The position numbers and the translations under genes were made by a program. DNA of 64,000 nt from positions 1 through 64,000 of the forward strand of contig NZ_WTUZ01000039.1 of assembly GCF_009882985.1 (NCBI RefSeq), given 5' to 3'. Source of the DNA: Paenibacillus silvestris (GTDB lineage Bacteria; Bacillota; Bacilli; Paenibacillales; NBRC-103111). The notes under the pieces are model-generated. The model made no database searches. It had not been told where the DNA came from and saw nothing but the letters and a program-made list of their open reading frames with translations. This document shows, piece after piece, positions 25,112 to 33,197 of this stretch. The stretch's first letter is position 1, and each line of letters opens with the position of its first letter.

Positions 25112-26227
25112 TTGTCACATCATCTTTTCAAAGAATTGAGTAATCAACCGATTCAGCTGCAGCCAAACCGGGTATGGCGAACCTATTCAGGAGGCAAACT
25201 TATCGACCAATGGCAGCAACAACCTGCTCCAGAAGATAGCAGTTTTCCAGAGGAATGGGTGGCTTCGGTCGTGAAGGCTGTCAATGTCGGCCGTGAACAT
25301 CTGCAAGAGGGATTAAGCAAGGTTAAGTTGGCTGATCAATCGATTACCACTTTGCAAGAAGTGATTGATTCCGATCCAGTAGCATTTTTGGGCAAAGCAC
25401 ATCTCGAGAAGTTTGGCTCCCAAACAGCCGTATTAGTTAAATTGCTCGATTCCAGTGAACGCCTGACGATTCAAGTGCATCCAGATAGACAGTTCGCGGA
25501 AAGCAAGTTCCAGTCTCGATTCGGTAAAACGGAGGCTTGGTATGTGCTGGGCGGCAGAACAATTGATGGCGAAGAACCTTATGTTTTATTTGGCTTTAAG
25601 CCGGGAGTGACGGCTGAAGCATGGAAGAGTCTGTTCGAATTGCAGGATATTCCAGGCATGATTGATGCGCTGCATCGGATTCCAGTACGAGAAGGCGATA
25701 TTTTCCTTGTTGAAGGTGGCGTCCCTCACGCAATCGGAAGCGGATGCTTCCTAATTGAAATCCAAGAGCCTACAGACTACACACTTCGGACAGAGCGAAC
25801 CACACCAAGAGGCAACCATGTGCCCGATAAGGCCTGCCATCAGGGGTTGGGCTTCGATGAGATGTTGAACTGTTTCCATTATGAGAACCATTCGTTGGAG
25901 CAAATAAAACACAAGTGGACCAAGCAGCCGAGCCTATTGCAAGAATCTAGCGGTGGAAATTTGTCAGCACTCATTCAGTCAACGGATACCGACCGCTTCA
26001 CTATGGACCGTTTGACAGTCAATGATGTGTTTACACACAAGTTAAACGGCACCTTCGCTATCGCAATCGTCACACAAGGAAAAGGGACTCTGTCCTATGA
26101 GTCAGGAATGATAGTTATCGGTCAAGGGAACACCTTTTTCTTACCAGTTTCTATCTCCACTATGAAGTGGAACAGTGAAGGAGAATTACCTTTGCAGGTG
26201 ATTCTTTGTTACCCGCCAACTTCTTGA
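25112..26227 (+). CDS. manA: Mannose-6-phosphate isomerase, class I
   Basis: A 371-residue enzyme that interconverts mannose 6-phosphate and fructose 6-phosphate. The zinc site is present: Gln121 and His123 (TIQVHPD), Glu141 (GKTEAWYVL) and His206 (GGVPHAIGSG). The start is TTG at 25112, 5 bases after GGAGGGG (25100-25106) and 1 base behind the glycosidase stop. As last gene of the operon it would feed a released mannose-type sugar into glycolysis, which hints that the imported glycoside contains mannose, or that this copy acts on another sugar. Confidence 0.85.
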   Translation: MSHHLFKELSNQPIQLQPNRVWRTYSGGKLIDQWQQQPAPEDSSFPEEWVASVVKAVNVGREHLQEGLSKVKLADQSITTLQEVIDSDPVAFLGKAHLEKFGSQTAVLVKLLDSSERLTIQVHPDRQFAESKFQSRFGKTEAWYVLGGRTIDGEEPYVLFGFKPGVTAEAWKSLFELQDIPGMIDALHRIPVREGDIFLVEGGVPHAIGSGCFLIEIQEPTDYTLRTERTTPRGNHVPDKACHQGLGFDEMLNCFHYENHSLEQIKHKWTKQPSLLQESSGGNLSALIQSTDTDRFTMDRLTVNDVFTHKLNGTFAIAIVTQGKGTLSYESGMIVIGQGNTFFLPVSISTMKWNSEGELPLQVILCYPPTS

Positions 26228-26236
26228 TTCAAAGCA

Positions 26237-26268
26237 ATAACCCCATTCTCATTTGAGGATGGGGTTAT
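26237..26268 (+). terminator. Hairpin after manA
   Basis: A 14-bp stem ATAACCCCATTCTC (26237-26250)/GAGGATGGGGTTAT (26255-26268) with one wobble pair and a 4-base loop. A T-run is missing, yet position after the operon fits termination. Confidence 0.65.
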
Positions 26269-26321
26269 GAATTGTTACAGCTCAATTGCAAGCGCACAGA
26301 AGTTTGACCTTATAGCGTTTT

Positions 26322-26335
26322 TGTAAGCGATTTAA
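26322..26335 (+). promoter_or_regulatory. Possible CcpA (cre) site
   Basis: TGTAAGCGATTTAA fits the cre pattern TGnAAnCGnWWnCA at most positions, with one departure near the end. It lies just ahead of the lacI-type gene promoter. Confidence 0.35.
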
Positions 26336-26342
26336 AAAATGT

Positions 26343-26371
26343 TTGACAAATCCTGCACAGGCGACTATTCT
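26343..26371 (+). promoter_or_regulatory. SigA promoter of the LacI gene
   Basis: TTGACA (26343-26348), 17-base spacer, TATTCT (26366-26371). The operator at 26380 starts just behind the -10 box. Confidence 0.65.
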
Positions 26372-26379
26372 AAAATTAC

Positions 26380-26391
26380 TTAAACGTTTAC
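26380..26391. promoter_or_regulatory. LacI-type operator, autoregulatory
   Basis: TTAAACGTTTAC is centred on AAACGTTT and overlaps the start of transcription of the regulator gene. It matches the two operators before the binding-protein gene at 27653, so the regulator probably limits its own synthesis. Confidence 0.65.
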
Positions 26392-26431
26392 GTAATCAAT
26401 CAGATGTTATGCAAAGTAGGGAATTTACCGT

Positions 26432-27442
26432 ATGAATCCTCCGACAATTAAAGATGTGGCCAAGGCAGCGAATGTCTCTGTCGCCACGGTTTCAAGGGTG
26501 CTGCACAACCTCGCTGGCTATTCAGACAGAACCAGACAAAAGGTTATGCAAGCGGTGGAAGAGCTGGGTTATCAACCTAATGCGATTGCAAGAGGGCTCG
26601 TTAATAAGAGGACTCAGACCATTGGTGTCTTGTTTCCGCATGTGTCCAGCAGCTTCTCATCTGATATTCTTCATGGGATTGAAGAGACTGCTCAAGAAAA
26701 AGGGTTCAGTGTCATAGTGTGCAATACGGCTGAAGAAGGCAAGCGGACCATGAAGTATCTGCAAGTTCTCAGGGAGAAGCAGGTAGATGGCATTGTTTTC
26801 ACAAGTGAAGTGCTTAAGGATGAATACTATCAAGCCATTAAGGAAATGCGAGTTCCAGTTATCCTTGTAAATACAATGTCCCAAAAACATATGATACCGT
26901 ATGTCAAAGTCGATGATCGTCAAGCTGCCTACCATGCGACAAGCTATCTTATTCAGAAGGGACACCGGGAGATCGCCATGATCAGCGGTTCGCTTAAAGA
27001 TCAGATAGCGGGATATCCACGTTTAGAGGGGTACCGTCAGGCTTTGACTGACAATGGTATTGAATACCTCGAATCGCGAGTAGCCATTGGTGGTTTTCAA
27101 TTGGAGCGCAGCAGGGAAGCTATGAAGAAGCTGTTGACGGAAGCGCCTCCTTTTACAGCAGTGTTCGCGGCAAGCGATGAGATGGCCATTGGCGCCATGA
27201 ATTATTGCTTTGAACAAGGGCTCAAGATTCCGGATGATCTTTCGATCATAGGTTATGACGATTTGAAATTTGCGAGAATGGTCTATCCGCCGCTAACGAC
27301 CATACATCAACCGCTGACAATGATGGGGCGCATGGCTTCCGAGAAACTGATTTCTTTAATTGAACACAGTGAAACGCAAGTGTCGAGCAGCATCGTAAGC
27401 CATCAACTGGTGGAAAGACAAACCGTGAGATCCAAGCCTTGA
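26432..27442 (+). CDS. LacI-family transcription regulator
   Basis: A 336-residue repressor. The N-terminal helix-turn-helix reads TIKDVAKAANVSVATVSRVL (residues 5-24) with the hinge helix QPNAIARGLVNKRT, followed by a periplasmic-binding-like sugar domain (IGVLFPHVSSSF, IAMISGSLKDQ, AVFAASDEMAIGAM). It should bind the AAACGTTT sites near 26380, 27469 and 27588 and release them on sugar binding. It lies just before a CUT1 transporter operon, its obvious target, and may also affect the upstream manA operon. Confidence 0.9.
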   Translation: MNPPTIKDVAKAANVSVATVSRVLHNLAGYSDRTRQKVMQAVEELGYQPNAIARGLVNKRTQTIGVLFPHVSSSFSSDILHGIEETAQEKGFSVIVCNTAEEGKRTMKYLQVLREKQVDGIVFTSEVLKDEYYQAIKEMRVPVILVNTMSQKHMIPYVKVDDRQAAYHATSYLIQKGHREIAMISGSLKDQIAGYPRLEGYRQALTDNGIEYLESRVAIGGFQLERSREAMKKLLTEAPPFTAVFAASDEMAIGAMNYCFEQGLKIPDDLSIIGYDDLKFARMVYPPLTTIHQPLTMMGRMASEKLISLIEHSETQVSSSIVSHQLVERQTVRSKP

Positions 27443-27458
27443 AAAGGGCTTCTTTTTC
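27434..27458 (+). terminator. Terminator of the LacI gene
   Basis: AAGCC (27434-27438) with GGCTT (27447-27451), then CTTTTTC. The stem is short and overlaps the stop codon. Confidence 0.5.
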
Positions 27459-27468
27459 AGAATTTTTA

Positions 27469-27480
27469 GTAAACGTTTAA
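27469..27480. promoter_or_regulatory. LacI-type operator
   Basis: GTAAACGTTTAA, upstream of the transporter operon and 120 bases before the second site, a spacing that would allow looping. Confidence 0.6.
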
Positions 27481-27587
27481 CCTAACATACTGCTTTTTTA
27501 AAGTTTTAGAGTCATTCAATTTAACAGGATTCATTTCTTACGGGTGGTGATGTGAAGAAATTCGTTGGTTCTTTTTTTTCTCCCTTA

Positions 27588-27601
27588 AGTAAACGTTTAC
27601 T
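27588..27601. promoter_or_regulatory. LacI-type operator, perfect palindrome
   Basis: AGTAAACGTTTACT is a perfect 14-bp palindrome about 50 bases before the binding-protein start. TTTACT within it could double as a -35 box, which would fit direct repression. Confidence 0.7.
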
Positions 27602-27652
27602 CAAAATGATAAGTCAGACTCATATTTCTTTTATAAAATGGAGGTTTCTTCG

Positions 27653-28921
27653 ATGAAAAAAACAACGACAACAATTTTTACAAGCGTCCTTGCACTTTCC
27701 GTGCTGGCAGGCTGTGGAGCTGGAAAAACGAACAGTGAACCTGGTTCCACTCCGGCAACTTCATCTGCAACAGGTGAGAAAGTGAAGCTGGAGTTCTTCC
27801 AAAATAAAGCGGAAGCGAAAGCCTCCTTCGATGCTCTGGTAAAAAAGTTTAACGATGCGAATCCGAACATTATCGTGACTCAAGTCAACCCGCCAGATGC
27901 GGAGACGGTTCTGAAAACGCGTGTTGCCAAAAAAGATGTGCCCGATATCATTGGTCTCGGAGCAACGGATACGTTTGCTCAGCTATCCAAGAGCGGATTA
28001 TTTACTGATTTTTCGAATGACTCTCTTACAGCGAATATTCAACCTTCCTACATTAATATGTTGAAGAAACTGACAGGAAGCGATCAACTCAGCGCAATTC
28101 CTTTTACAGCTAATGCAAGTGGTGTCATTTACAATAAAACGATGTTTAAAGAGCTGGGTCTAAGCGTTCCGAAAACCTGGGATGAATTGCTGGCTACCGC
28201 TCAAAAAGTGAAGGATGCCGGTAAAACTCCGTTCTACTTGACGATCAAAGACTCTTGGACAGTGATGGTGCCATTTAACTCCTTGTCAACCAACATTGTG
28301 GGTATTGATTTCTATGATAAAAGATCAAAAGGCTCAGTGAAGTTTGACAGCCCAGAATTCCGTGAAGTAGCTGACAAGCAATTAAAGCTTTTGGATTTTG
28401 GTCAAAAGGATATGATGGGCAAGGGCTACAACGATGGTAACACGGCTTTCGCTAAAGGTGAATCGGCCATGTATCTGCAAGGGGTATGGGCTATTCCGGA
28501 AATCAAAAAAGCGAATCCTAGCATAGATTTGGGTGTATTCCCATTCCCAGCGACGAACGACCCTGCTAAGAATAAAGTTGTTTCCGGCGTTGATACCCTG
28601 CTGACGATTTCCAAAAACAGCAAGCACGCTAATGAGGCTAAGAAGTTCATTGAATTCATGCTGAAAGCGGAAAACGTTCAAACTTACATTGATGAGCAAA
28701 AAGCGTTCTCTGCCGTGAAAAATGTGAATCAAACCGATGCTAGTGTACAGGATCTGAATGCTTCGTTCACGAGCGGCGCCATTGAGGACTTCTCCGATCA
28801 CTACATTCCTGGTGCTGTTAAAGCGGATACGATTATCCAAAGCTACTTGCAGAAGAAAGATGTAAATGCTTATGTGAAACAATTTGATACCGAGTGGGAT
28901 AAAGTTGCTAACCGCAAGTAA
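27653..28921 (+). CDS. Sugar-binding lipoprotein of a CUT1 transporter
   Basis: From ATG 27653, 8 bases after GGAGG, 422 residues with a signal peptide and lipobox LAGC. The mature protein is a MalE-type binding protein: VKLEFFQNKAEAKASFDALV, then KFNDANPNIIVTQVN and YNKTMFKELGLSVPKTWDEL. It lies first in an operon under the LacI operators. A hairpin behind it probably lets it be made in excess over the permeases. Substrate unknown; a mono- or disaccharide is likely. Confidence 0.9.
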   Translation: MKKTTTTIFTSVLALSVLAGCGAGKTNSEPGSTPATSSATGEKVKLEFFQNKAEAKASFDALVKKFNDANPNIIVTQVNPPDAETVLKTRVAKKDVPDIIGLGATDTFAQLSKSGLFTDFSNDSLTANIQPSYINMLKKLTGSDQLSAIPFTANASGVIYNKTMFKELGLSVPKTWDELLATAQKVKDAGKTPFYLTIKDSWTVMVPFNSLSTNIVGIDFYDKRSKGSVKFDSPEFREVADKQLKLLDFGQKDMMGKGYNDGNTAFAKGESAMYLQGVWAIPEIKKANPSIDLGVFPFPATNDPAKNKVVSGVDTLLTISKNSKHANEAKKFIEFMLKAENVQTYIDEQKAFSAVKNVNQTDASVQDLNASFTSGAIEDFSDHYIPGAVKADTIIQSYLQKKDVNAYVKQFDTEWDKVANRK

Positions 28922-28938
28922 GCGCCGATACACATAGA

Positions 28939-28962
28939 AGAGAGCGCCGTAGGGTGCTCTCT
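28939..28962 (+). terminator. Intercistronic attenuating hairpin
   Basis: AGAGAGCGCC (28939-28948) pairs with GGTGCTCTCT (28953-28962) over GTAG. It is followed by CCCTATTT, a leaky terminator or 3'-end protector between the binding-protein and permease genes. Confidence 0.6.
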
Positions 28963-28986
28963 CCCTATTTATAAAGGAGGTTCATC

Positions 28987-29853
28987 ATGGTTTCAAAAAA
29001 AGCGGCGTATTACAGTATGGCAATACCAGCGTTGCTCCTGTTTTTCGCTTTCCATACTTTTCCCGCTCTTCAAGGCATATATTACGCATTCACAAATTGG
29101 GATGGGTATAGCGAAGGGTACGACTTTATAGGCTTTAAGAATTTTATCAATCTCTTTCAAGATGCGAATGTCATTAACTCCTATTTGTTTACGTTTAAAT
29201 ACGCTATTGTCGTTACTATATTCATTAATGTAATAAGCTTGCTCATTGCACTAGGTCTTAACTCACGTATTAAATACCGTAATTTCTTCCGAGGGGTTTA
29301 TTTTCTCCCTAACGTACTTGGCGTACTTATTGTCAGTTATATCTTCAACTATCTATTTGCCAACATTGTTCCTACGTTAGGTGAGAAATTAGGAATCGAA
29401 TTCCTGTCCACCAACATCCTGGGCAATGAACAATGGGCATGGATCGGGATCGTGATAGTAGCTGTATGGCAAGGTATTGCGTTTAATACGATTCTATATC
29501 TCTCTGGACTTCAAACGATTCCACAAGATATCTATGAGGCTTCCTCTTTGGACGGGGCCGGTAAATGGCAGACGTTTTGGAAAATTACATTTCCCATGAT
29601 CTCATCCTTTTTCACGATCAACATGGTACTGGCCATGAAGGGATCCCTGATGGTTTTTGACCAGATTGTTGCATTGACGGGAGGCGGACCTGGTCGCGCG
29701 ACGCAGTCCATTGCTTTCTTGATTTATCAAGGCGGCTTCCAAGGCGGAGAATTTGCCTACCAATCCGCGAATGCCGTCATTTATTTTATCGTAATTGTCG
29801 TCATCTCTGTCCTACAGCTTAAATTTTTGCAGAAACGGGAGATGGAAGCCTAA
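28987..29853 (+). CDS. CUT1 sugar ABC permease, MalF type
   Basis: A 288-residue permease with six membrane segments. It opens KAAYYSMAIPALLLFFAFHT, and the EAA loop is YEASSLDGAGKWQTFWKITF. MVFDQIVALTGGGPGRATQS is the usual conserved loop of MalF-like sugar permeases. AAAGGAGG (28973-28980) supports ATG 28987. Its stop TAA shares its last A with the start of the next gene. Confidence 0.9.
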   Translation: MVSKKAAYYSMAIPALLLFFAFHTFPALQGIYYAFTNWDGYSEGYDFIGFKNFINLFQDANVINSYLFTFKYAIVVTIFINVISLLIALGLNSRIKYRNFFRGVYFLPNVLGVLIVSYIFNYLFANIVPTLGEKLGIEFLSTNILGNEQWAWIGIVIVAVWQGIAFNTILYLSGLQTIPQDIYEASSLDGAGKWQTFWKITFPMISSFFTINMVLAMKGSLMVFDQIVALTGGGPGRATQSIAFLIYQGGFQGGEFAYQSANAVIYFIVIVVISVLQLKFLQKREMEA

Positions 29854-30674
29854 TGACCAAACACTCCACGAACTGGATCGTCACAAGTTTGATTGCACTG
29901 GGATCATTACTTATTTTGTTCCCTTTATATATGGCGGTTGCAATTGCATTAAAGAATCCGGAGGAGATGGCGAAATCTGTCTTCTCGCTGCCGACTGGAT
30001 TGCACTTTGAAAATTTCGCGAATGCCATTGAAGCGACCGACTTTTTCACGGCTTTTGGGAACAGCTTGGTTATCACTGTATGTTCCGTTGGTTTCATACT
30101 TCTGACCAATTCCCTCGTTTCCTATGCGATTGCGCGAAATATGAACAACAAGTTCTTTAAAGGCTTATATTTTTATTTCATCAGTGCGATGTTCATTCCT
30201 TTCCAAATTATTATGCTTCCAATTGTAAAGCTGACAACGAACTTGCATATGAACAACATGCCAGGATTAATTATTCTCTACATCGTGTATGGACTTGCTT
30301 TCAACATTTTTGTGTATGTCGGGTATATCCGCACGATACCGATTGAATTGGAAGAAGCCGCAACGGTTGACGGTGCTTCAACTTATGGCACCTTCTGGCG
30401 CATTATATTTCCGCTGCTTGCACCGATCAATGCCACGATCGCCATATTAAGCTGCTTGTCAACGTGGAATGACTTTATGCTGCCGCTTATTATTTTAGGC
30501 AAACCGGAATCGTACACGCTTCCTCTTGTGCAGTACGTGTTTCAAGGCCAATTCAGCACGGATTTCAACTTGGCATTCGCCTCGTATCTGCTTGCGCTTG
30601 CCCCAATGGTAATCGTATATCTGATTGCGCAAAAATGGATTATTAATGGTATTACGCAAGGTGCTGTGAAGTAG
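29853..30674 (+). CDS. CUT1 sugar ABC permease, MalG type
   Basis: A 273-residue permease with six membrane segments and EAA loop LEEAATVDGASTYGTFWRI. TAATG overlap with the previous gene couples their translation. Ends in GITQGAVK, the common MalG-type end. With the binding protein at 27653 it completes the carrier except for an ATPase, which is absent here. Confidence 0.9.
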   Translation: MTKHSTNWIVTSLIALGSLLILFPLYMAVAIALKNPEEMAKSVFSLPTGLHFENFANAIEATDFFTAFGNSLVITVCSVGFILLTNSLVSYAIARNMNNKFFKGLYFYFISAMFIPFQIIMLPIVKLTTNLHMNNMPGLIILYIVYGLAFNIFVYVGYIRTIPIELEEAATVDGASTYGTFWRIIFPLLAPINATIAILSCLSTWNDFMLPLIILGKPESYTLPLVQYVFQGQFSTDFNLAFASYLLALAPMVIVYLIAQKWIINGITQGAVK

Positions 30675-30743
30675 AAAGTCTCATCACGAACACTACTGAG
30701 CAGCCGCATTGGAAGAGATAGAAAAGAGGCTTTGCCACAAAGA

Positions 30744-30790
30744 AGAGGCTATCCCATGATCATTGGATGATTTGGGGTAGCCTCTTTTTT
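30744..30790 (+). terminator. Rho-independent terminator
   Basis: A 12-bp stem, AGAGGCTATCCC (30744-30755) with GGGGTAGCCTCT (30774-30785) and one wobble pair, then TTTTT. It ends the CUT1 operon. Confidence 0.8.
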
Positions 30791-30804
30791 GTGGAGTAGA
30801 ATTG

Positions 30805-30981
30805 AATAGCTGGAAAAACTCCCTTTATATCGAGCAAGTCTAGGCCAGGCAAACCTAATAACTGGAAAAAGTCCTGTTAATTCTCTCTTTTTCCCTGTTT
30901 CCAAGCCCAATCGTCCGCATTAACTGGAGAAATTCCATTTATTCCTGCCTGTAGCAGCGTTATTGGGAGATTTAGCGGTAG
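30805..30981. repeat. Three to four degenerate TAACTGGA repeats (R3)
   Basis: Units at 30805-30828, 30857-30880 and 30919-30942 follow AATAnCTGGAAAAAnTCC with TTTA or GTTAA after it; a fourth near 30960-30981 is worn. Each unit is itself nearly palindromic (TAACTGGA against TCCTGTTA). Starts are 52, 62 and 41 bases apart. The rest of the gap to 31070 holds no gene. Confidence 0.6.
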
Positions 30982-31070
30982 TATTTCCTGTTCATTTGAA
31001 GATGCGCTCGCAACAGGTCAAAAAAGGTTTTCGCTCGGTCAACGGCGCGGCCGCTAATCATGAGCCAGGC

Positions 31071-32156
31071 TTAATCTGCGAATATCAGGTCAGGGTGCTG
31101 CCACATTTTCTTAGGAAATAAAAGTTCCGGCAAGTCTCTGTGGAATAACTTGTTCTTGATTTGATCTTCTCGGCCTTCTTGAACCTTGCTTAGCCAGTTC
31201 GGGTCGAGCAGAAGCGCCCTGCCGAGTGCGACAAGTTCCACACCGGACGATAGTGCAGCCGCAGCTTGTTCCGGAGTCGTAATTTCGCCAACACCAATGA
31301 GTGGTGTACGATTTCCTACAAGCTCCTTCAAGATTTCCATTCGGGATAAATTACTTTCCACGCCTCGGCGGGGTTTAGAAAAGAAATTATGCAGGGAGAC
31401 ATGGATATAATCGAGTTCCTGATCGGCTAGAACATCGATAATTTGAATAGCGTCAGCCATAGTTAATCCGTTGGTAAATGCTTCTTCTGGTGAAATTCGA
31501 TAGCCAATGGCAAACGGTTTTCCACTTTCAGCTCTAGCTTTTTTCGCTTCCTCGATGAGAGCGAGCGGAACAGCCAGCCGCTTTTCGAATGTACCTCCCC
31601 AGCGGTCCTGTCGTCGGTTAGAATGAGGCGAAATGAACTGCTGTATCAGATAGCCATTGGCTCCATGAATCTCTACACCGTCAAAGCCTGCCTCGATGAT
31701 TCGTCGGGTTGCATCCCCGAATTTCTTAATCAAATCCTCGATTTCAGAATCTGTCAGTTCATGAGGAGGCGCAGCATCAGAGTTTTCCGGCGCTACGGCA
31801 CTCGGGGCTTCTGGATTTTCCATTTTTAGAGCTCCACCGTGAAACAATTGCACGATGGCTACGGCTCCATTGGATTTTAGTAGTGAACTTAATTTTCTAA
31901 GTCCCGGCAAATGCTCATCCGTCAACGTGGTTGGCGCTCCGGGATAATGCTCATCTTCAGTAAACGTTGTAGCCGAAGTGATGATCATGCCGGCATCTTT
32001 GACTCGCGGGCTGTAGTAAGCCAGTTCTTCCTCGGAAATAAAGCCTCCGGGCAATGAGCCCCAGTTCCCCATTGGTGCCATGACAATTCGATTCTTCAAT
32101 ACCTTGCCGCTGCGCAGCCGAAATGGCTCAAAAAGTGCTGTATACGCTTCTTTCAT
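31071..32156 (-). CDS. NADH:flavin oxidoreductase, Old Yellow Enzyme family
   Basis: A 361-residue FMN-dependent TIM-barrel ene-reductase. Landmarks are LFEPFRLRSGKVLKNRIVMA, FHGGAL, FDGVEIHGANGYLIQQFISP, HSNRRQDRWGG and GVGEITTPEQA. It would reduce activated C=C bonds with NAD(P)H in the cytosol. A TetR gene lies upstream on the same strand, and two palindromes between them are probable operators, so the enzyme is likely induced by a small electrophile. Confidence 0.9.
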   Translation of the reverse strand: MKEAYTALFEPFRLRSGKVLKNRIVMAPMGNWGSLPGGFISEEELAYYSPRVKDAGMIITSATTFTEDEHYPGAPTTLTDEHLPGLRKLSSLLKSNGAVAIVQLFHGGALKMENPEAPSAVAPENSDAAPPHELTDSEIEDLIKKFGDATRRIIEAGFDGVEIHGANGYLIQQFISPHSNRRQDRWGGTFEKRLAVPLALIEEAKKARAESGKPFAIGYRISPEEAFTNGLTMADAIQIIDVLADQELDYIHVSLHNFFSKPRRGVESNLSRMEILKELVGNRTPLIGVGEITTPEQAAAALSSGVELVALGRALLLDPNWLSKVQEGREDQIKNKLFHRDLPELLFPKKMWQHPDLIFAD

Positions 32157-32240
32157 TTTCTTAATACTCCTCTCGGATTTAAAAGTTGTTATGATATAAG
32201 CTATCCGCGGACATTCGGTGGTTTCTTTCCTTCAATCAAT

Positions 32241-32262
32241 TCTGTACCTACTTGTCGGTACA
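32241..32262. promoter_or_regulatory. TetR operator 1 before the OYE gene
   Basis: TGTACCTACTTGTCGGTACA lies within a 22-bp palindrome 85 bases upstream of the OYE start. Confidence 0.7.
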
Positions 32263-32327
32263 GAATCGACAAAAAAAATGATCGTCAAGCATCTGGGTAC
32301 CCCTTCCTCGATGAGCTAACCTCTTGT

Positions 32328-32347
32328 TTGTACCTACCGTTCGGTAC
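32328..32347. promoter_or_regulatory. TetR operator 2 before the OYE gene
   Basis: TGTACCTACCGTTCGGTACA repeats operator 1 with changes only in the middle. The pair lies between the TetR gene and the OYE gene, 87 bases apart start to start. Confidence 0.7.
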
Positions 32348-32379
32348 AGAGTGATTATAACAAAAGTGCTTCGTATGCA

Positions 32380-32419
32380 CAATAGAAAAAACGAAAGAAA
32401 CCCGGCTCAAGAAAGCCGG
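32380..32419 (-). terminator. Terminator of the TetR gene
   Basis: On the minus strand CCGGCT/AGCCGG (32419-32414 with 32407-32402) overlaps the stop codon and is followed by GTTTCTTTCGTTTTTT. Confidence 0.7.
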
Positions 32420-32982
32420 TATTGCGCGCGAATGATCGCGATGGCATTCGTGAGAAAGCCATCTTCTTTTTGACTCTTCTTTAATAAAATGCCGCCTTCG
32501 ATCATAGACACGATGGCTCGTGCATGCTGTTTGGCATCGATGTCCGACGTGAGATGCCCCTGCATTTTCAGCTCACTCAGCGCGCCTTCGATCGACGAAA
32601 TCCACCGGTCGAATATATAGTGGACTTTCAGCCGAAATGTCTCGTCGTGTTCGCTCATCTCGATGGCGAGGTTCCCCGCGGGACAACCCGAATGCCCTTC
32701 TTCGTCCAGATGGATGGCCAACGTTCTGTCGAGCATTTTATTTAATTTCACGATAGGATCAAGATCGGTTGCGAAAATACCCTCGAAGACATCCCTGTCC
32801 CATTCCTTGACGAGATCTTCGACGACGGCCAGGCCGAGGTCTCGTTTGGAAGAGAAATAGTGGTAAAACTGGCCTTTCCCGATGTGAGCCTCTTCCAGAA
32901 TATCGCTGATCGACGTAGCTTGGTAGCCTTTATAATATATGATTTTTCTGGAAATCGTAATAATGTCTTGGAGTTTCGACAT
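32407..32982 (-). CDS. TetR/AcrR-family repressor
   Basis: A 191-residue regulator. The N-terminal helix-turn-helix is ATSISDILEEAHIGKGQFYH then YFSSKRDLGLAV (residues 22-53), followed by a helical ligand domain with CPAGNLAIEMS, as in the TetR_C_33/YxaF-like group. A start at 32982 behind AAAGGGTG is clear. The two TGTACC-GGTACA palindromes downstream make the OYE gene its likely target. Ligand unknown, perhaps a quinone or enone that OYE reduces. Confidence 0.88.
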   Translation of the reverse strand: MSKLQDIITISRKIIYYKGYQATSISDILEEAHIGKGQFYHYFSSKRDLGLAVVEDLVKEWDRDVFEGIFATDLDPIVKLNKMLDRTLAIHLDEEGHSGCPAGNLAIEMSEHDETFRLKVHYIFDRWISSIEGALSELKMQGHLTSDIDAKQHARAIVSMIEGGILLKKSQKEDGFLTNAIAIIRAQYRLS

Positions 32983-33197
32983 CTCAACACACCCTTTATG
33001 ATTTCTTTTGCTTGAACGCAGTATCTGCCTAACCGGTTGGAAGGCGACAAATGAATTCTATCATAAATTGTATAGAATGAATATTTTACATGTATCAATT
33101 CTGCCATAATAGGTAACTTTATATTCAGTGCTGGGCAACAAGTTAAACAGATAATAACACCGACAACTAAACTGAAAATTAGGAGAATCCAACAAAT

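Noticed and set aside
28371-28933. 183-codon minus-strand frame over the binding-protein gene
   Set aside because: It mirrors the codon pattern of a well supported lipoprotein gene and shows no motif.
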